Notes: generated by a model from the letters alone, not told the origin. Positions 25,082 to 32,765 are shown, counted from the stretch's first letter. The stretch is DNA of 32,765 bases from an uncultured Paraburkholderia sp. (GCA_937917025.1 CALFSF010000267.1:1-32765), one strand, 5' to 3'. Numbers and translations: made by a program.

Positions 25082-26215
25082 TTGAACTACGACACTCCGC
25101 CCGGCCTCGAAGTCGCGGCTGGCAGCCAGGGAAAGATCGTCCTGCTATCCGGCCAGTGGACGGCGCTCGCGCTCGCGCGCGACCGCGAGCGCAGCGGCGC
25201 CGTGCTTAAGCTGCGCGCCCTCGCGACCGAGAAGATCGGCCAATGGGACCTGTCGCGGGTCGATCGCCTGGATCACGTCGGCGGCCAGGCGCTGTGGCGC
25301 GTGTGGGGCTACCGGATGCCTGTCGGGCTCGTCGAGCTGAACGACACGCAGCGCGAGATCTTCGACCGTATCGCGCTGCTCGATCTGGCCCGCGAAAACC
25401 CCGAGGCGGTCCAGCGCTTCGATCCGTTCACGCGGCTGGGTCTTGCGATCTTCGCGTTCTTCGAGCACCTGCACGGCGGCATCGCGATGTTCGGGCGCGT
25501 CGTGCTCGATCTGCTCGCGATCGCGCGCAACCCGAAGCTGATTCCATGGACCGAGATTTCCGCGAACGTCTATAACGCCGGCGCGAAGGCGCTGGCGATC
25601 ACGGCGCTCGTCGCGTTCCTGATCGGCATCGTGCTCAGCTATCTCTCGGCGCAGCAATTGCGGCTTTTCGGCGCCAATCAGTTCATCGTCAATATTCTCG
25701 GGCTTTCGGTGATCCGCGAACTCGGACCGGTGCTCTCGGCGATCCTGGTGGCGGGGCGCTCCGGCTCGGCCATCACCGCGCAGATCGGCGTGATGCGCGT
25801 CACCGAGGAACTCGACGCGATGCGCGTGATGGGCATTCCGCACGGCCTGCGGCTGATCCTGCCGCGCGTGCTCGCGCTCGGCATCGCGATGCCGCTGCTC
25901 GTGATGTGGACGAACATCGTCGCGCTGACGGGCGGTGCGCTCGCCGCGAAAATCGTGCTCGGCATCGACATGAGCTACTTCGCGCGGGCGCTGCCGGGCG
26001 TCGTGCCGGTCGCGAACCTGTGGATCGGTCTCGGCAAGGGCGTCGCGTTCGGGATGCTGATCGCGATCGTCGGCTGTCATTTCGGATTTCGCATCAAGGC
26101 GAATTCGCAGAGCCTCGGTGAAGGCACGACCACTTCCGTGGTGACGTCGATCACGATCGTGATTCTCGCGGACGCCGTATTCGCCATCCTCTTTCAGAAC
26201 GTGGGGCTCGGATGA
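25082..26215 (+). CDS. MlaE-family lipid ABC permease with fused STAS domain
   Basis: A 377-residue inner-membrane permease of an MCE lipid transporter. The N-terminal 110 or so residues form a STAS-like domain (VRLSG-type strand KIVLLSGQWTALALARD, then QWDLSRVDRLDHVGGQALWRVWG), equivalent to MlaB. Then comes an amphipathic segment and the MlaE domain (about 125-377) with five or so membrane helices and the signature SVIRELGPVLSAILVAGRSGSAITAQIGVMRVTEELDAMRVMG. The start is the TTG at 25082 (LNYDTPPGLE); no in-frame ATG fits, and the long upstream open frame is the antisense of birA. Its stop overlaps the ATPase gene in an ATGA, so the pair is translationally coupled. The lipid substrate is unknown; transport of phospholipid is expected for the family. 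Confidence 0.9.
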   Translation: MNYDTPPGLEVAAGSQGKIVLLSGQWTALALARDRERSGAVLKLRALATEKIGQWDLSRVDRLDHVGGQALWRVWGYRMPVGLVELNDTQREIFDRIALLDLARENPEAVQRFDPFTRLGLAIFAFFEHLHGGIAMFGRVVLDLLAIARNPKLIPWTEISANVYNAGAKALAITALVAFLIGIVLSYLSAQQLRLFGANQFIVNILGLSVIRELGPVLSAILVAGRSGSAITAQIGVMRVTEELDAMRVMGIPHGLRLILPRVLALGIAMPLLVMWTNIVALTGGALAAKIVLGIDMSYFARALPGVVPVANLWIGLGKGVAFGMLIAIVGCHFGFRIKANSQSLGEGTTTSVVTSITIVILADAVFAILFQNVGLG

Positions 26216-27090
26216 CCGCACCGCTCGCGACCGCCGTTCGTGACCAGCCGGTGCCGGAGATCGCCGAACCGGTCATCGAGGTCCACGATCTCACCAAGCG
26301 CTACGGACGCAACATCGTGCATCAGCATCTCGACTTCGAGGTGCGGCGCGGCGAGATCGTGTCGATCGTCGGCGGTTCGGGATCGGGCAAGACGACGCTC
26401 GTGCGGCAGATTCTCGGCCTCGAGCGGCAGTCGTCGGGGACGATCAAGGTATTCGGCAAGGACACCTCGAAGATCGAGCCGGAAGAGGCGCGCCTCATGC
26501 GCAGCCGCTACGGCATGCTGTTCCAGCAGGGCGCGCTGTTCTCGTCGCTGTCGGTGTTCGACAACATCGCGCAGCCGCTGCGCGAACTCGGTGACATCCC
26601 CGAAGACCTGCTGCGCGACATCGTGATGCTGAAGCTCGAAATGGTGGGTCTGCCGTGCAAGCACGCGTCGAAAATGCCGGCGGCGCTTTCGGGCGGCATG
26701 ATCAAGCGCGTCGGCATCGCGCGGGCGATCGCGCTCGAACCGGAACTGCTGTTTCTCGACGAACCGACGGCTGGCCTCGATCCGCAGGCGTCGGAAGAGT
26801 TCGTCGATCTGATCAGCACGCTGCACCGCGCGCTCGGGCTCACCGTCGTGATGGTCACGCACGATCTCGACACGATGGTCGCGCTCTCGACGCGCGTTGC
26901 CGTGCTGGCCGACCGCAAGGTGCTGGTCGCCGCGCCCGTCGAAGAGGCCGCGGGCGTCGATCATCCGTTTATCCGCGAGTATTTTCTTGGCCTGCGCGGC
27001 CGGCGCGCGTTGCAGGCGCTGCCGCCGGAACGGCGCGCGAAGCTGCCCGCCGCCGCCCTCGAGCCGGCATCCGCCGAAGTCCAGTTGTGA
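26212..27090 (+). CDS. MlaF-like lipid ABC transporter ATPase
   Basis: A 292-residue ABC ATPase of the MCE-system type. Walker A is GGSGSGKTT (residues 54-62), the signature is LSGGM (159-163), which is the MlaF variant of LSGGQ, and Walker B ends LFLDEPT with Asp183-Glu184. The H-loop His is in MVTHDLDTM. The switch Q-loop is MLFQQGALF. It powers the permease encoded just before and should drive lipid movement between the inner membrane and the MCE protein. A Pro/Ala-rich C-terminal tail follows the core. The ATG at 26212 overlaps the permease stop by 4 bp. It belongs to the operon of four genes 25082-28729. Confidence 0.95.
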   Translation: MTAPLATAVRDQPVPEIAEPVIEVHDLTKRYGRNIVHQHLDFEVRRGEIVSIVGGSGSGKTTLVRQILGLERQSSGTIKVFGKDTSKIEPEEARLMRSRYGMLFQQGALFSSLSVFDNIAQPLRELGDIPEDLLRDIVMLKLEMVGLPCKHASKMPAALSGGMIKRVGIARAIALEPELLFLDEPTAGLDPQASEEFVDLISTLHRALGLTVVMVTHDLDTMVALSTRVAVLADRKVLVAAPVEEAAGVDHPFIREYFLGLRGRRALQALPPERRAKLPAAALEPASAEVQL

Positions 27091-27106
27091 ATCCGGGAAC
27101 CTGACC

Positions 27107-28069
27107 ATGGAAAACAAATCACACGCCTTCTGGGCCGGGCTCTTCACCGTCGTGCTGGTGGTCGCGATCGGCATCGCGGCGTTCCTGTTCAACGTCGACC
27201 GCTCCGTGCGCGAACCGTACGACCTGATCGCGCGCACGAACGTGACGGGCCTCTCTACTGACGCCGCCGTGCGCTATCGCGGGCTCGACGTCGGCAAGGT
27301 GCAGTCGATCAAGTTCGATCATGATCATCCGGGGCAGATCCTGATCCGCATCCTGGTCGACCGGAACGCGCCGATCACGCACTCGACGTTCGGCAGCCTC
27401 GGCTTCCAGGGCGTGACCGGCATCGCGTTCATCCAGCTCGACGACACGGGCAAGGACCCGTCGCCGCTGCCGTCGACGTCGAAGCAGGTCGCGCAGATTC
27501 CGATGCATCCAGGCCTGCTCGACCAGTTGCAGCAGCGCGGCGACATCCTGCTGCGCAAGCTGGAGCGGGTGGCGGGCGACGTCGATGAACTGCTGTCGCC
27601 GGAAATGCGCGCGCAGCTGATGTCGACCGCGGCGAGCCTGCAGCACGCAGCGGACGGCGTCACGACCCTGACGCAGCAGATGGCGCCCGCAGCCGGTAAA
27701 CTGCCGGCGACGTTGAACCAGCTGGACAGCACGCTCGCGTCGACGAACCAGCTGATCACCCGCCTGAACCGGCCCGACGGCCCGTTCGAGGCGAATCTGA
27801 ACAAGGTCGGCACGGCGGCGCAGCAGGCGGGCGTCGCGCTGACGTCGATCAACGAGACGGTACAGGAGCTGTCGGCGCGCGTCGGCTACGACACGCTGCC
27901 GCACGTGAACACGCTTGCCGACGACGTGCGCAGCGCCGCGCGCTCGGTCGACCGTGCCGCCGACACGTTCAGCAACAACCCGCGCAGCGTGCTGTTCGGC
28001 GCCGCGCCGGCCGCGCCGGGCCCCGGCGAGCCAGGCTTTGCCTGGCCCGCGGCCCACGCCACGAAATGA
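27107..28069 (+). CDS. MCE-domain (MlaD/PqiB-like) lipid-binding protein
   Basis: A 320-residue protein. A short cytoplasmic start, a membrane helix (about 9-29), and one MCE domain (about 34-115; LIARTNVTGLSTDAAVRYRGLDVGKV and GFQGVTGIAFIQL) are followed by a long helical region (about 135-290) with HPGLLDQLQQRGDILLRKLERVAGDVDELL and VALTSINETVQELSARV. MCE domains form hexameric rings that carry lipid through a pore. E. coli MlaD ends soon after its ring, while here about 150 helical residues follow, as in the coiled-coil needle of PqiB. The C-terminus ends with a Pro/Ala-rich tail. The ATG at 27107 follows the ATPase gene by 16 bp. It probably bridges part of the periplasm toward the lipoprotein encoded next. 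Confidence 0.93.
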   Translation: MENKSHAFWAGLFTVVLVVAIGIAAFLFNVDRSVREPYDLIARTNVTGLSTDAAVRYRGLDVGKVQSIKFDHDHPGQILIRILVDRNAPITHSTFGSLGFQGVTGIAFIQLDDTGKDPSPLPSTSKQVAQIPMHPGLLDQLQQRGDILLRKLERVAGDVDELLSPEMRAQLMSTAASLQHAADGVTTLTQQMAPAAGKLPATLNQLDSTLASTNQLITRLNRPDGPFEANLNKVGTAAQQAGVALTSINETVQELSARVGYDTLPHVNTLADDVRSAARSVDRAADTFSNNPRSVLFGAAPAAPGPGEPGFAWPAAHATK

Positions 28070-28087
28070 CTGACAAGGAACATTGCA

Positions 28088-28729
28088 ATGCCACGCTCGC
28101 TTAGCTCTCTCAGGCACACACGCAGGTTTTTCCCGTCCGGCGCCGCGTTCGCGCTCGTGCTCGCGCTCGGCATGCTGTCGGGATGCGCCGGCAATCCGGC
28201 TGCCCTCTCCGATATCCGCTACGACTTCGGGCCGCCGCCGCCGGTCGCATCGGTGGGCCCGATGCCGGCCATCAAGGTGCTCGACGTCGAGGCGCCCGAA
28301 ACGCTCGGCTCCGACAAGCTCAGCTACCGGTTGAGTTACAGCGACGCGCAGCAGCTCTCCGCGTACGCGAACAGTCACTGGACGATGCCGCCCACGCAAC
28401 TGTTGACGCAGCGTCTGCGCGCGGCGCTCAGTTCGCGCGGCGCCGTGCTGACGGGCGCCGACAGCGTGCGCGCGCCGGTGCTGAAGGTGGAGCTGCAGGA
28501 GTTCGAGCAGGTGTTCGACGGCCAGGCGGAAAGCCACGGCGCCGTGACGGCCCGCGCCACGCTGTTCCAGGACGGCAAGGTCGTCGGCCAGCGCACGTTC
28601 GTCTCTCGCGCGCCGGCGAGTTCGCCGGACGCGGCGGGCGGCGCGCGCGCGCTTGCCGCCGCCAGCGACGAGCTCGTCTCGCAGGTCAGCGCGTGGCTCG
28701 GCGTGCAGCCGCTCGTCGCCGCGCAATGA
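28088..28729 (+). CDS. ABC-type transport auxiliary lipoprotein (PqiC-like)
   Basis: A 213-residue lipoprotein. Signal peptide with lipobox LSGC, acylated Cys33. The +2 residue is Ala, so it should go to the outer membrane. The mature part is the ABC_trans_aux (DUF330/PqiC) domain, with YDFGPPPP, IKVLDVEAPETLGSDKLSYRLSYSDAQQLSAYANSHWTMPPTQLL and a VLKVELQEFEQVFDGQAESHG strand region. PqiC-type proteins sit on the outer membrane and receive the distal end of the MCE needle. AAGGA precedes the ATG at 28088, 18 bp after the MCE gene. It is the last gene of the core transporter operon; a VanZ-like gene follows by 31 bp. Confidence 0.9.
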   Translation: MPRSLSSLRHTRRFFPSGAAFALVLALGMLSGCAGNPAALSDIRYDFGPPPPVASVGPMPAIKVLDVEAPETLGSDKLSYRLSYSDAQQLSAYANSHWTMPPTQLLTQRLRAALSSRGAVLTGADSVRAPVLKVELQEFEQVFDGQAESHGAVTARATLFQDGKVVGQRTFVSRAPASSPDAAGGARALAAASDELVSQVSAWLGVQPLVAAQ

Positions 28730-28760
28730 CCGCTTCGCGGCGCATACACCGGAGCGCTGC

Positions 28761-29918
28761 ATGTCAGTGAAGTCCTGGCAGCGCCGCCCGTCGGCGCTCG
28801 CGAGACAGGCGCTCGCGCTGTATGCGGCCCTGATCGTGTACGGCTCGCTGTATCCGTTTGCCGGCTGGCGCTCGCTGGGGCTCGGGCCGCTTGATTTCCT
28901 GTTCGATCCGCTTCCGCAATACCTCACCGCGTTCGACGTCATCACCAACGTGCTTGGCTACATGCCGTTCGGCGCGCTCGTCGTGCTCGCGGTGTATCCG
29001 CGCTGTCGCGGCGCGCTGGCCGTCGGCGTCGCGTTCGTGCTGGGCGCGTGGCTCTCGGGCACGATGGAAGCCATTCAGACGTATCTGCCGACGCGCGTCG
29101 CGTCGAATCTCGATCTCGCCGCCAACGCGCTCGGCGCGCTGCTCGGCGCGGCGATGATGGCGCCCGCGACCGGCCCGCTGCTCGATCGCGGCGTCCTCCG
29201 GCGCATGCGTTTCCTGTGGTTCCATCGCGATGCGGCCGCACTCCTCGGGCTCGCGCTGCTGTGGCCGTTCGCGACGATGTATCCGGCGCCGCGCCTCTTC
29301 GGTATCGGCGACTGGCCACGCGAACTATGGCTGCGCTTCGATTCGACGATGCAGGACGCGCTCCTCGCGTGGACGCCTGGGCGCTGGAATGTGCCGTCGT
29401 GGCCCACGCACGTCGCCGCCTGGCTACCCGACGACGCGTGGGAAGCCGTGATCACCGCGCTCAGCCTGTTCGCCGCGTGTGTGCTGGCGTCGCTGCCGGT
29501 GCGCGACCGCGCGCCGCGCATCCGGCTGCTGCTGACGTTTGTCGCGGTGACGCTCATCGTGAAAGTCGGCGCCACGTTCCTGCAGTCGCACACGGGCCTC
29601 ACGTTCGACTGGGCGACGCCCGGCGCGCTGACCGGCCTGCTGTGCGGCGTGCTCGCCGGGCTGTTCGCGCTCGGCCTGCCGTCGGCGTGGCGCGCGGCGC
29701 TTGCTGCGCTCGCGCTCGTGCTGATGCTCGTGTTCGGCAACCTGTTGCCGGTGAATCCGTATTTCGACGTCGTGCTCGCCGACTGGCGCCAGGGCCGCTA
29801 TCTGCATTTCAATGGCCTTGCGCGCTGGCTCGCGTGGATGTGGCCGTACGCAGCGCTCGTGTGGCTCGCGTTTTCGGCCGAACGGGCGTGGGTCTCGCGG
29901 GGCCGCGCCAGCGGCTGA
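28761..29918 (+). CDS. Large VanZ-like integral membrane protein
   Basis: A 385-residue polytopic inner-membrane protein. The N-terminal 130 residues form a VanZ-like domain (YGSLYPFAGW, then FDVITNVLGYMPFGALVVLA and SGTMEAIQTYLPTRVASNLDLAANALGALLGA). The remainder is a further set of membrane segments (about 150-375) without a recognised domain. VanZ itself lowers teicoplanin susceptibility by an unknown mechanism; VanZ-like domains in Gram-negatives are of unknown role. The usual length is about 150 residues, so this is more than twice as long. GGAG precedes the ATG at 28761. It lies 31 bp after the MCE-operon lipoprotein and may be co-transcribed, which would tie it to envelope lipid handling. 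Confidence 0.85.
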   Translation: MSVKSWQRRPSALARQALALYAALIVYGSLYPFAGWRSLGLGPLDFLFDPLPQYLTAFDVITNVLGYMPFGALVVLAVYPRCRGALAVGVAFVLGAWLSGTMEAIQTYLPTRVASNLDLAANALGALLGAAMMAPATGPLLDRGVLRRMRFLWFHRDAAALLGLALLWPFATMYPAPRLFGIGDWPRELWLRFDSTMQDALLAWTPGRWNVPSWPTHVAAWLPDDAWEAVITALSLFAACVLASLPVRDRAPRIRLLLTFVAVTLIVKVGATFLQSHTGLTFDWATPGALTGLLCGVLAGLFALGLPSAWRAALAALALVLMLVFGNLLPVNPYFDVVLADWRQGRYLHFNGLARWLAWMWPYAALVWLAFSAERAWVSRGRASG

Positions 29919-29931
29919 CGGGCACGCTCGC

Positions 29932-29937
29932 TATAAT
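29932..29937 (+). promoter_or_regulatory. Candidate -10 box for the ferredoxin-hydrolase pair (TATAAT)
   Basis: A consensus TATAAT 86 bp upstream of the ferredoxin ATG and just past the VanZ-like stop. The -35 is not evident. Confidence 0.45.
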
Positions 29938-30022
29938 CGTCCGGACCCAGTGCCCACACGGCGGACCGTACACGCGTTCCGCATCGCTCCACTCAACGCT
30001 TTCTGCCCACTCGCCGGACACC

Positions 30023-30340
30023 ATGGATTCTTTCTACAAGTACCACGTGTTTTTCTGTCTCAACCAGCGCGAACCCGGCGCGGAGCGACCCAGCTGCGCG
30101 AACTGCAACGCGCAGGCGATGCAGGAATATGCGAAGAAGCGCGTGAAGAAGCTCGGTCTCGCGGGTCCGGGCCAGGTGCGCATCAACAAGGCAGGCTGTC
30201 TCGATCGCTGCGAGGAAGGCCCGACACTCGTGGTGTATCCCGAAGGAACCTGGTACACGTACATCGACGAAACCGATATCGATGAAATCGTCGATTCGCA
30301 TCTGGTGAACGGCAAGGTCGTCGAACGCCTGAAAATCTGA
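30023..30340 (+). CDS. Thioredoxin-fold [2Fe-2S] ferredoxin
   Basis: A 105-residue protein of the thioredoxin-like 2Fe-2S family. The cluster ligands fit Cys12, Cys25, Cys59 and Cys63 in FFCLNQREPGAERPSC and KAGCLDRCEEGP; Cys28 is an extra cysteine. The spacing (13 and 4 residues) is as in Aquifex-type ferredoxins. The second half has the VYPEGTWYTYIDETDIDEIVDSHL ending shared by the family. It may pass electrons in the cytoplasm; no partner oxidase is adjacent, though the di-iron protein elsewhere in the window would need such a donor. The next gene, an alpha/beta hydrolase, starts 8 bp downstream, so they form an operon. Confidence 0.9.
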   Translation: MDSFYKYHVFFCLNQREPGAERPSCANCNAQAMQEYAKKRVKKLGLAGPGQVRINKAGCLDRCEEGPTLVVYPEGTWYTYIDETDIDEIVDSHLVNGKVVERLKI

Positions 30341-30347
30341 TCTTCCC

Positions 30348-30992
30348 ATGAACGTTCATACGAAAAAAATCCTGATCGACGGCCCGGTCGGCAAGATCGA
30401 GGTCGCGGTCGACACGCCCGACGAAGCCCGCGAGAACGGCGCCGCACCGCGCGGTATCGCGCTCGTGGCGCATCCGCATCCGCTCTTCGGCGGCACGATG
30501 GACAACAAGGTTGCGCAGACGCTCGCACGCACGCTCGTGCAACTGAACTACGTGACGTATCGCCCGAATTTTCGCGGCGTCGGGCAAACGCAGGGTGAGC
30601 ACGACAAGGGCATCGGCGAGCGCGACGATCTGCGCGCCGTGCTCGATTTCATGCGCGCGCAGGAAGGGCAGGCCGACCTGCCGCTCGTGCTGGCGGGATT
30701 TTCGTTCGGCACGTTCGTGCTCTCGCATGTGGCCGCGCGGTTAAAGGAAGAAGGCCACGCGATCGAACGGATCGTGTTCGTCGGCACGGCCGCGAGCAAC
30801 TGGGAAGTTGCGCCGGTGCCGGAAAACACGCTCGTGATTCACGGCGAAACCGACGAAACGGTGCCGATCCAGTCGGTCTACGACTGGGCCGCGCCGCAGG
30901 AACTGCCGGTCGTCGTGATTCCGGGCGCCGAGCATTTCCTGCATCGCAAGTTGCATATCCTGAAGCGGATCATCGTCGACGCCTGGCGGTAA
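30348..30992 (+). CDS. Alpha/beta hydrolase
   Basis: A 214-residue alpha/beta-hydrolase. It has the HPHPLFGGTMDNKV motif near residues 42-55, the nucleophile elbow GFSFG with Ser119, and candidate acid Asp169 (HGETDETVP) and base His196 (GAEHF). It is a compact cytoplasmic version without a lid insertion, of the group that includes small esterases and dienelactone-hydrolase-like proteins. The substrate is unknown. It is directly downstream of the ferredoxin gene (8-bp gap), a pairing I know from Burkholderiaceae with no established joint function. The ATG at 30348 has a weak ribosome site, consistent with translational coupling. Confidence 0.88.
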   Translation: MNVHTKKILIDGPVGKIEVAVDTPDEARENGAAPRGIALVAHPHPLFGGTMDNKVAQTLARTLVQLNYVTYRPNFRGVGQTQGEHDKGIGERDDLRAVLDFMRAQEGQADLPLVLAGFSFGTFVLSHVAARLKEEGHAIERIVFVGTAASNWEVAPVPENTLVIHGETDETVPIQSVYDWAAPQELPVVVIPGAEHFLHRKLHILKRIIVDAWR

Positions 30993-31362
30993 CGCGGCGC
31001 TCCCGTGGCGCTCATCTGAAGTCAACGTGCGCCGACGACATCGCCGCAACCGTCCCGCATACGATTCCGGGGTACAGGTACGCGCGAAATGTGAATTTAT
31101 CGGCCTCGCTGTCGGCGGATTGTCGGATTGCGGCGCGTATAATGAGCGCTCTTTTTTGGGCGCGGCGTCGTCGCTCTGTCCGGCTGGATGCCCGCTCGCA
31201 TCGCCGGATGGCCGATGACGCCGCGCGAACCGATCGCGTGGCCGGAAGTCCAACGGGCGCAGCACCGCCGAACTGCATATGCAGCCGGCGAGCGCCCGCC
31301 GACCGGCTCTTCCCATCTGCGTGCCCCCGCGCGCAAAGCACATTTCTGCCCGAACCGATCCT
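30993..31362 (+). other. 370-bp intergenic region upstream of the D,D-carboxypeptidase
   Basis: No gene is supported here. It contains one consensus -10 (31138-31143) followed by a run of T residues (31151-31156), and then about 210 nt of GC-rich leader. Several open frames exist on both strands, but all lack ribosome sites and conserved sequence. Confidence 0.5.
31138..31143 (+). promoter_or_regulatory. -10 box of the D,D-carboxypeptidase gene (TATAAT)
   Basis: A consensus TATAAT in a region of locally higher AT content. A TTGTCG at 31120-31125 is too close (12 bp) to be its -35. It predicts a leader of about 210 nt. Confidence 0.5.
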
Positions 31363-32592
31363 ATGCGCTTTTCCTCCTCCGGCACTTCGTCCCCGATGTC
31401 CCTCTCGTCCTTCACGCCTGCTTCGATCCATCGCACGGTTGCGCTCGGCGTCCTGCTGCCCGCGACGCTCGTGGCGAGCACGGCGTTCGCGCAGGTGGCG
31501 CCTCCGGGCGTGAACGCGCGCTCGTGGGTGCTCGTCGACGCGACCAGCAACCAGGTGCTCGCGTCGGGCAACCCCGATGAGCGGGTCGAACCGGCATCGC
31601 TCACGAAGCTGATGACCGCGTATCTGGTGTTCGACGCGCTGCAAAAGAAGAAGATCTCGATGGATCAGACGATCATGCCGAGCGAAGCCGTGCGCCGCGT
31701 GCGCACGGACGAGTCGCGCATGTTCATCGAAGCGAACAAGCCGGTCACCGTGCACGATCTCGTGTACGGCATGATCGTGCAGTCCGGCAACGATGCGGCG
31801 ATCGCGCTGGCCGAACTGGTCGGCGGCAGCGAGACGCAGTTCGTGTCGATGATGAATGCCGAAGCGCAGCGCCTCGGCATGAAGGGCACGCACTACGCCG
31901 ACGTGAACGGCATGCCCGACCCGCAGCACTACACCACGGCAGGCGACCTCGCGATTCTCTCGACGCGCCTGATCCGCGATTTCCCGGACTACTACAGCAT
32001 CTTCTCGGTCCGCGAATTCACGTACAACAAGATCAAGCAGCCGAACCGCAACCGTCTGCTGTGGCTCGATCCGACCGTCGACGGCCTGAAGACGGGTCAC
32101 ACGCAAGCTGCCGGCTACTGCCTGATCGCAACGGCGAAGCGCCCGCTGCCGGGTTCGCCCGACGCGACGCGCCGTCTCGTCACGGTGATGATGGGCGAGC
32201 CGAAGGAACACGACCGCGTGCAGGACAGCCTGAAGATGCTGAACTACGGCTACACCGCGTACGACACGGTGCGCCTGTACAAGGCGGGCCAGGTGATCGA
32301 GACGCCGCGCGTCTACAAGGGCGCGGCCGACACCGTCAGGATCGGCGTGAAGAGCGACCAGTACATCACCGTGCCGAAGGGCGTGGGCGACAAGGCGAAG
32401 CCGCAGGTCGAGCTCACGGATCCGCTGATCGCCCCGATCGCGGACGGCCAGCAGGTCGGCACCGCGAAGATCGTCGCGGATGGCAAGACGCTCTCCGAAA
32501 TCCCGGTCGTCGCGCTGCAGGCGGTGCCGCAGGCGGGCATCGTCGGGCGCGTATGGGATTCGATGATGCTGATGTTCAACAAGAAGAAGTAA
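31363..32592 (+). CDS. dacC: D-alanyl-D-alanine carboxypeptidase (PBP5/6 family)
   Basis: A periplasmic low-molecular-weight penicillin-binding protein that trims the terminal D-Ala from peptidoglycan stem peptides. It has 409 residues. The signal peptide ends at about residue 44 (LVASTAFAQ). The serine-protease-like S11 domain has SLTK (Ser79-Lys82), SGN (141-143) and KTG (243-245), all intact. A PBP5_C beta domain follows (about 305-390), and the C-terminal amphipathic helix WDSMMLMFNKKK anchors it to the inner membrane. The start is the ATG at 31363; an ATG at 31396 would give a more typical 33-residue signal, and neither has a good ribosome site. dacA and dacC are not separable from sequence alone. 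It is followed by the DUF493 gene. Confidence 0.93.
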   Translation: MRFSSSGTSSPMSLSSFTPASIHRTVALGVLLPATLVASTAFAQVAPPGVNARSWVLVDATSNQVLASGNPDERVEPASLTKLMTAYLVFDALQKKKISMDQTIMPSEAVRRVRTDESRMFIEANKPVTVHDLVYGMIVQSGNDAAIALAELVGGSETQFVSMMNAEAQRLGMKGTHYADVNGMPDPQHYTTAGDLAILSTRLIRDFPDYYSIFSVREFTYNKIKQPNRNRLLWLDPTVDGLKTGHTQAAGYCLIATAKRPLPGSPDATRRLVTVMMGEPKEHDRVQDSLKMLNYGYTAYDTVRLYKAGQVIETPRVYKGAADTVRIGVKSDQYITVPKGVGDKAKPQVELTDPLIAPIADGQQVGTAKIVADGKTLSEIPVVALQAVPQAGIVGRVWDSMMLMFNKKK

Positions 32593-32603
32593 GCTTGGGA
32601 AGG

Positions 32604-32653
32604 TCGACGCGGCGTGCGCCGGCGGTGTTGCCGCAGGCCGCGCGCCGCGTCGA
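32604..32653. repeat. 11-bp inverted repeat after the carboxypeptidase gene
   Basis: Arms TCGACGCGGCG (32604-32614) and CGCCGCGTCGA (32643-32653) are perfectly complementary with a 28-nt loop that itself can fold. There is no T tract, so factor-independent termination is doubtful. It lies between the carboxypeptidase and DUF493 genes. Confidence 0.5.
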
Positions 32654-32711
32654 GGATAGACAGGGCGGCGCATCGGTGAATTGAGGCGTGCGGCGCCGGA
32701 AGGAGCAAACG

Positions 32712-32765
32712 ATGGATTCAGCAAACGACTCGCTGTTCGAATTTCCCTGCGATTTTCCGATCAAG
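32712..32765 (+). CDS. DUF493 (YbeD-like) protein, N-terminal fragment
   Basis: Only the first 18 residues are in the window (MDSANDSLFEFPCDFPIK). The FPCDFPIK end is the start of the small ACT-like DUF493/YbeD family, which in many proteobacteria sits between the D,D-carboxypeptidase and lipB. An AGGAG ribosome site lies 7 bp before the ATG at 32712. Family function is unknown; YbeD is sometimes linked to lipoate metabolism by gene position. Confidence 0.82.
   Translation, partial: MDSANDSLFEFPCDFPIK

Noticed and set aside
27119..28948. A 609-codon minus-strand frame opposite the MCE and lipoprotein genes
   Set aside because: Crosses two genes on the other strand and shows no family features.

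Overview
The window reads as core chromosome of a Burkholderiaceae bacterium, most likely Burkholderia or Paraburkholderia. The DNA is GC-rich with strong G/C third-position bias. It carries lineage-typical genes: a two-gene methionine synthase, small DUF3567 and DUF1840 proteins, a PhaM-like PHB granule protein, CoaX beside a BirA without its DNA-binding domain, a free-standing RfaE2, and the argS-SPOR-dsbA-SDR block. I see no phage, integrase, IS element, plasmid, CRISPR, rRNA or tRNA gene. Composition looks uniform, so this is not an obvious accessory island.

Layout, left part (1-16270): mostly minus strand. The start of aceK (cut by the window edge) lies behind a LiuR-like MerR regulator. 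That regulator is divergent from a metallo-beta-lactamase-fold hydrolase, with a palindrome between them. A bidirectional terminator separates the hydrolase from an orphan DppA-like peptide-binding protein. Next come argS, a SPOR-domain protein, dsbA and a short-chain dehydrogenase, which read leftward as one likely operon. A DUF1840 gene diverges from argS. A small secreted Lys/Ala/Pro-rich protein follows, then methionine synthase in two parts (Zn/homocysteine part first, folate/B12/AdoMet part second), DUF3567, an unrecognised ORF, a DUF3108 envelope protein and an IclR regulator.

Layout, right part (16505-32765): mostly plus strand. It holds an FAA-hydrolase divergent from IclR, a LivK-like binding protein without a transporter, a crotonase-fold protein lacking both usual catalytic glutamates, a PhaM-like protein, a desaturase-like di-iron protein and rfaE2. 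The birA-coaX pair and a small membrane protein run leftward. Divergent from birA is a four-gene lipid (MCE/Mla-type) transport operon: STAS-permease fusion, ATPase, MCE protein and outer-membrane auxiliary lipoprotein. A large VanZ-like membrane protein, a thioredoxin-fold 2Fe-2S ferredoxin, an alpha/beta hydrolase, a D,D-carboxypeptidase and the start of a DUF493 (YbeD) gene follow.

Functional themes are envelope and lipid homeostasis (MCE operon, VanZ, RfaE2, D,D-carboxypeptidase, SPOR protein, DsbA), cofactor and one-carbon metabolism (CoaX, BirA, MetH), and carbon storage or acyl-CoA chemistry (PhaM, crotonase, di-iron protein, LiuR, AceK). I found no clearly new multi-gene system. The best leads are an MCE operon that may form a long periplasmic lipid tunnel, a crotonase with a rebuilt active site, a probable leaderless birA transcript, and several strong palindromes in promoter regions.
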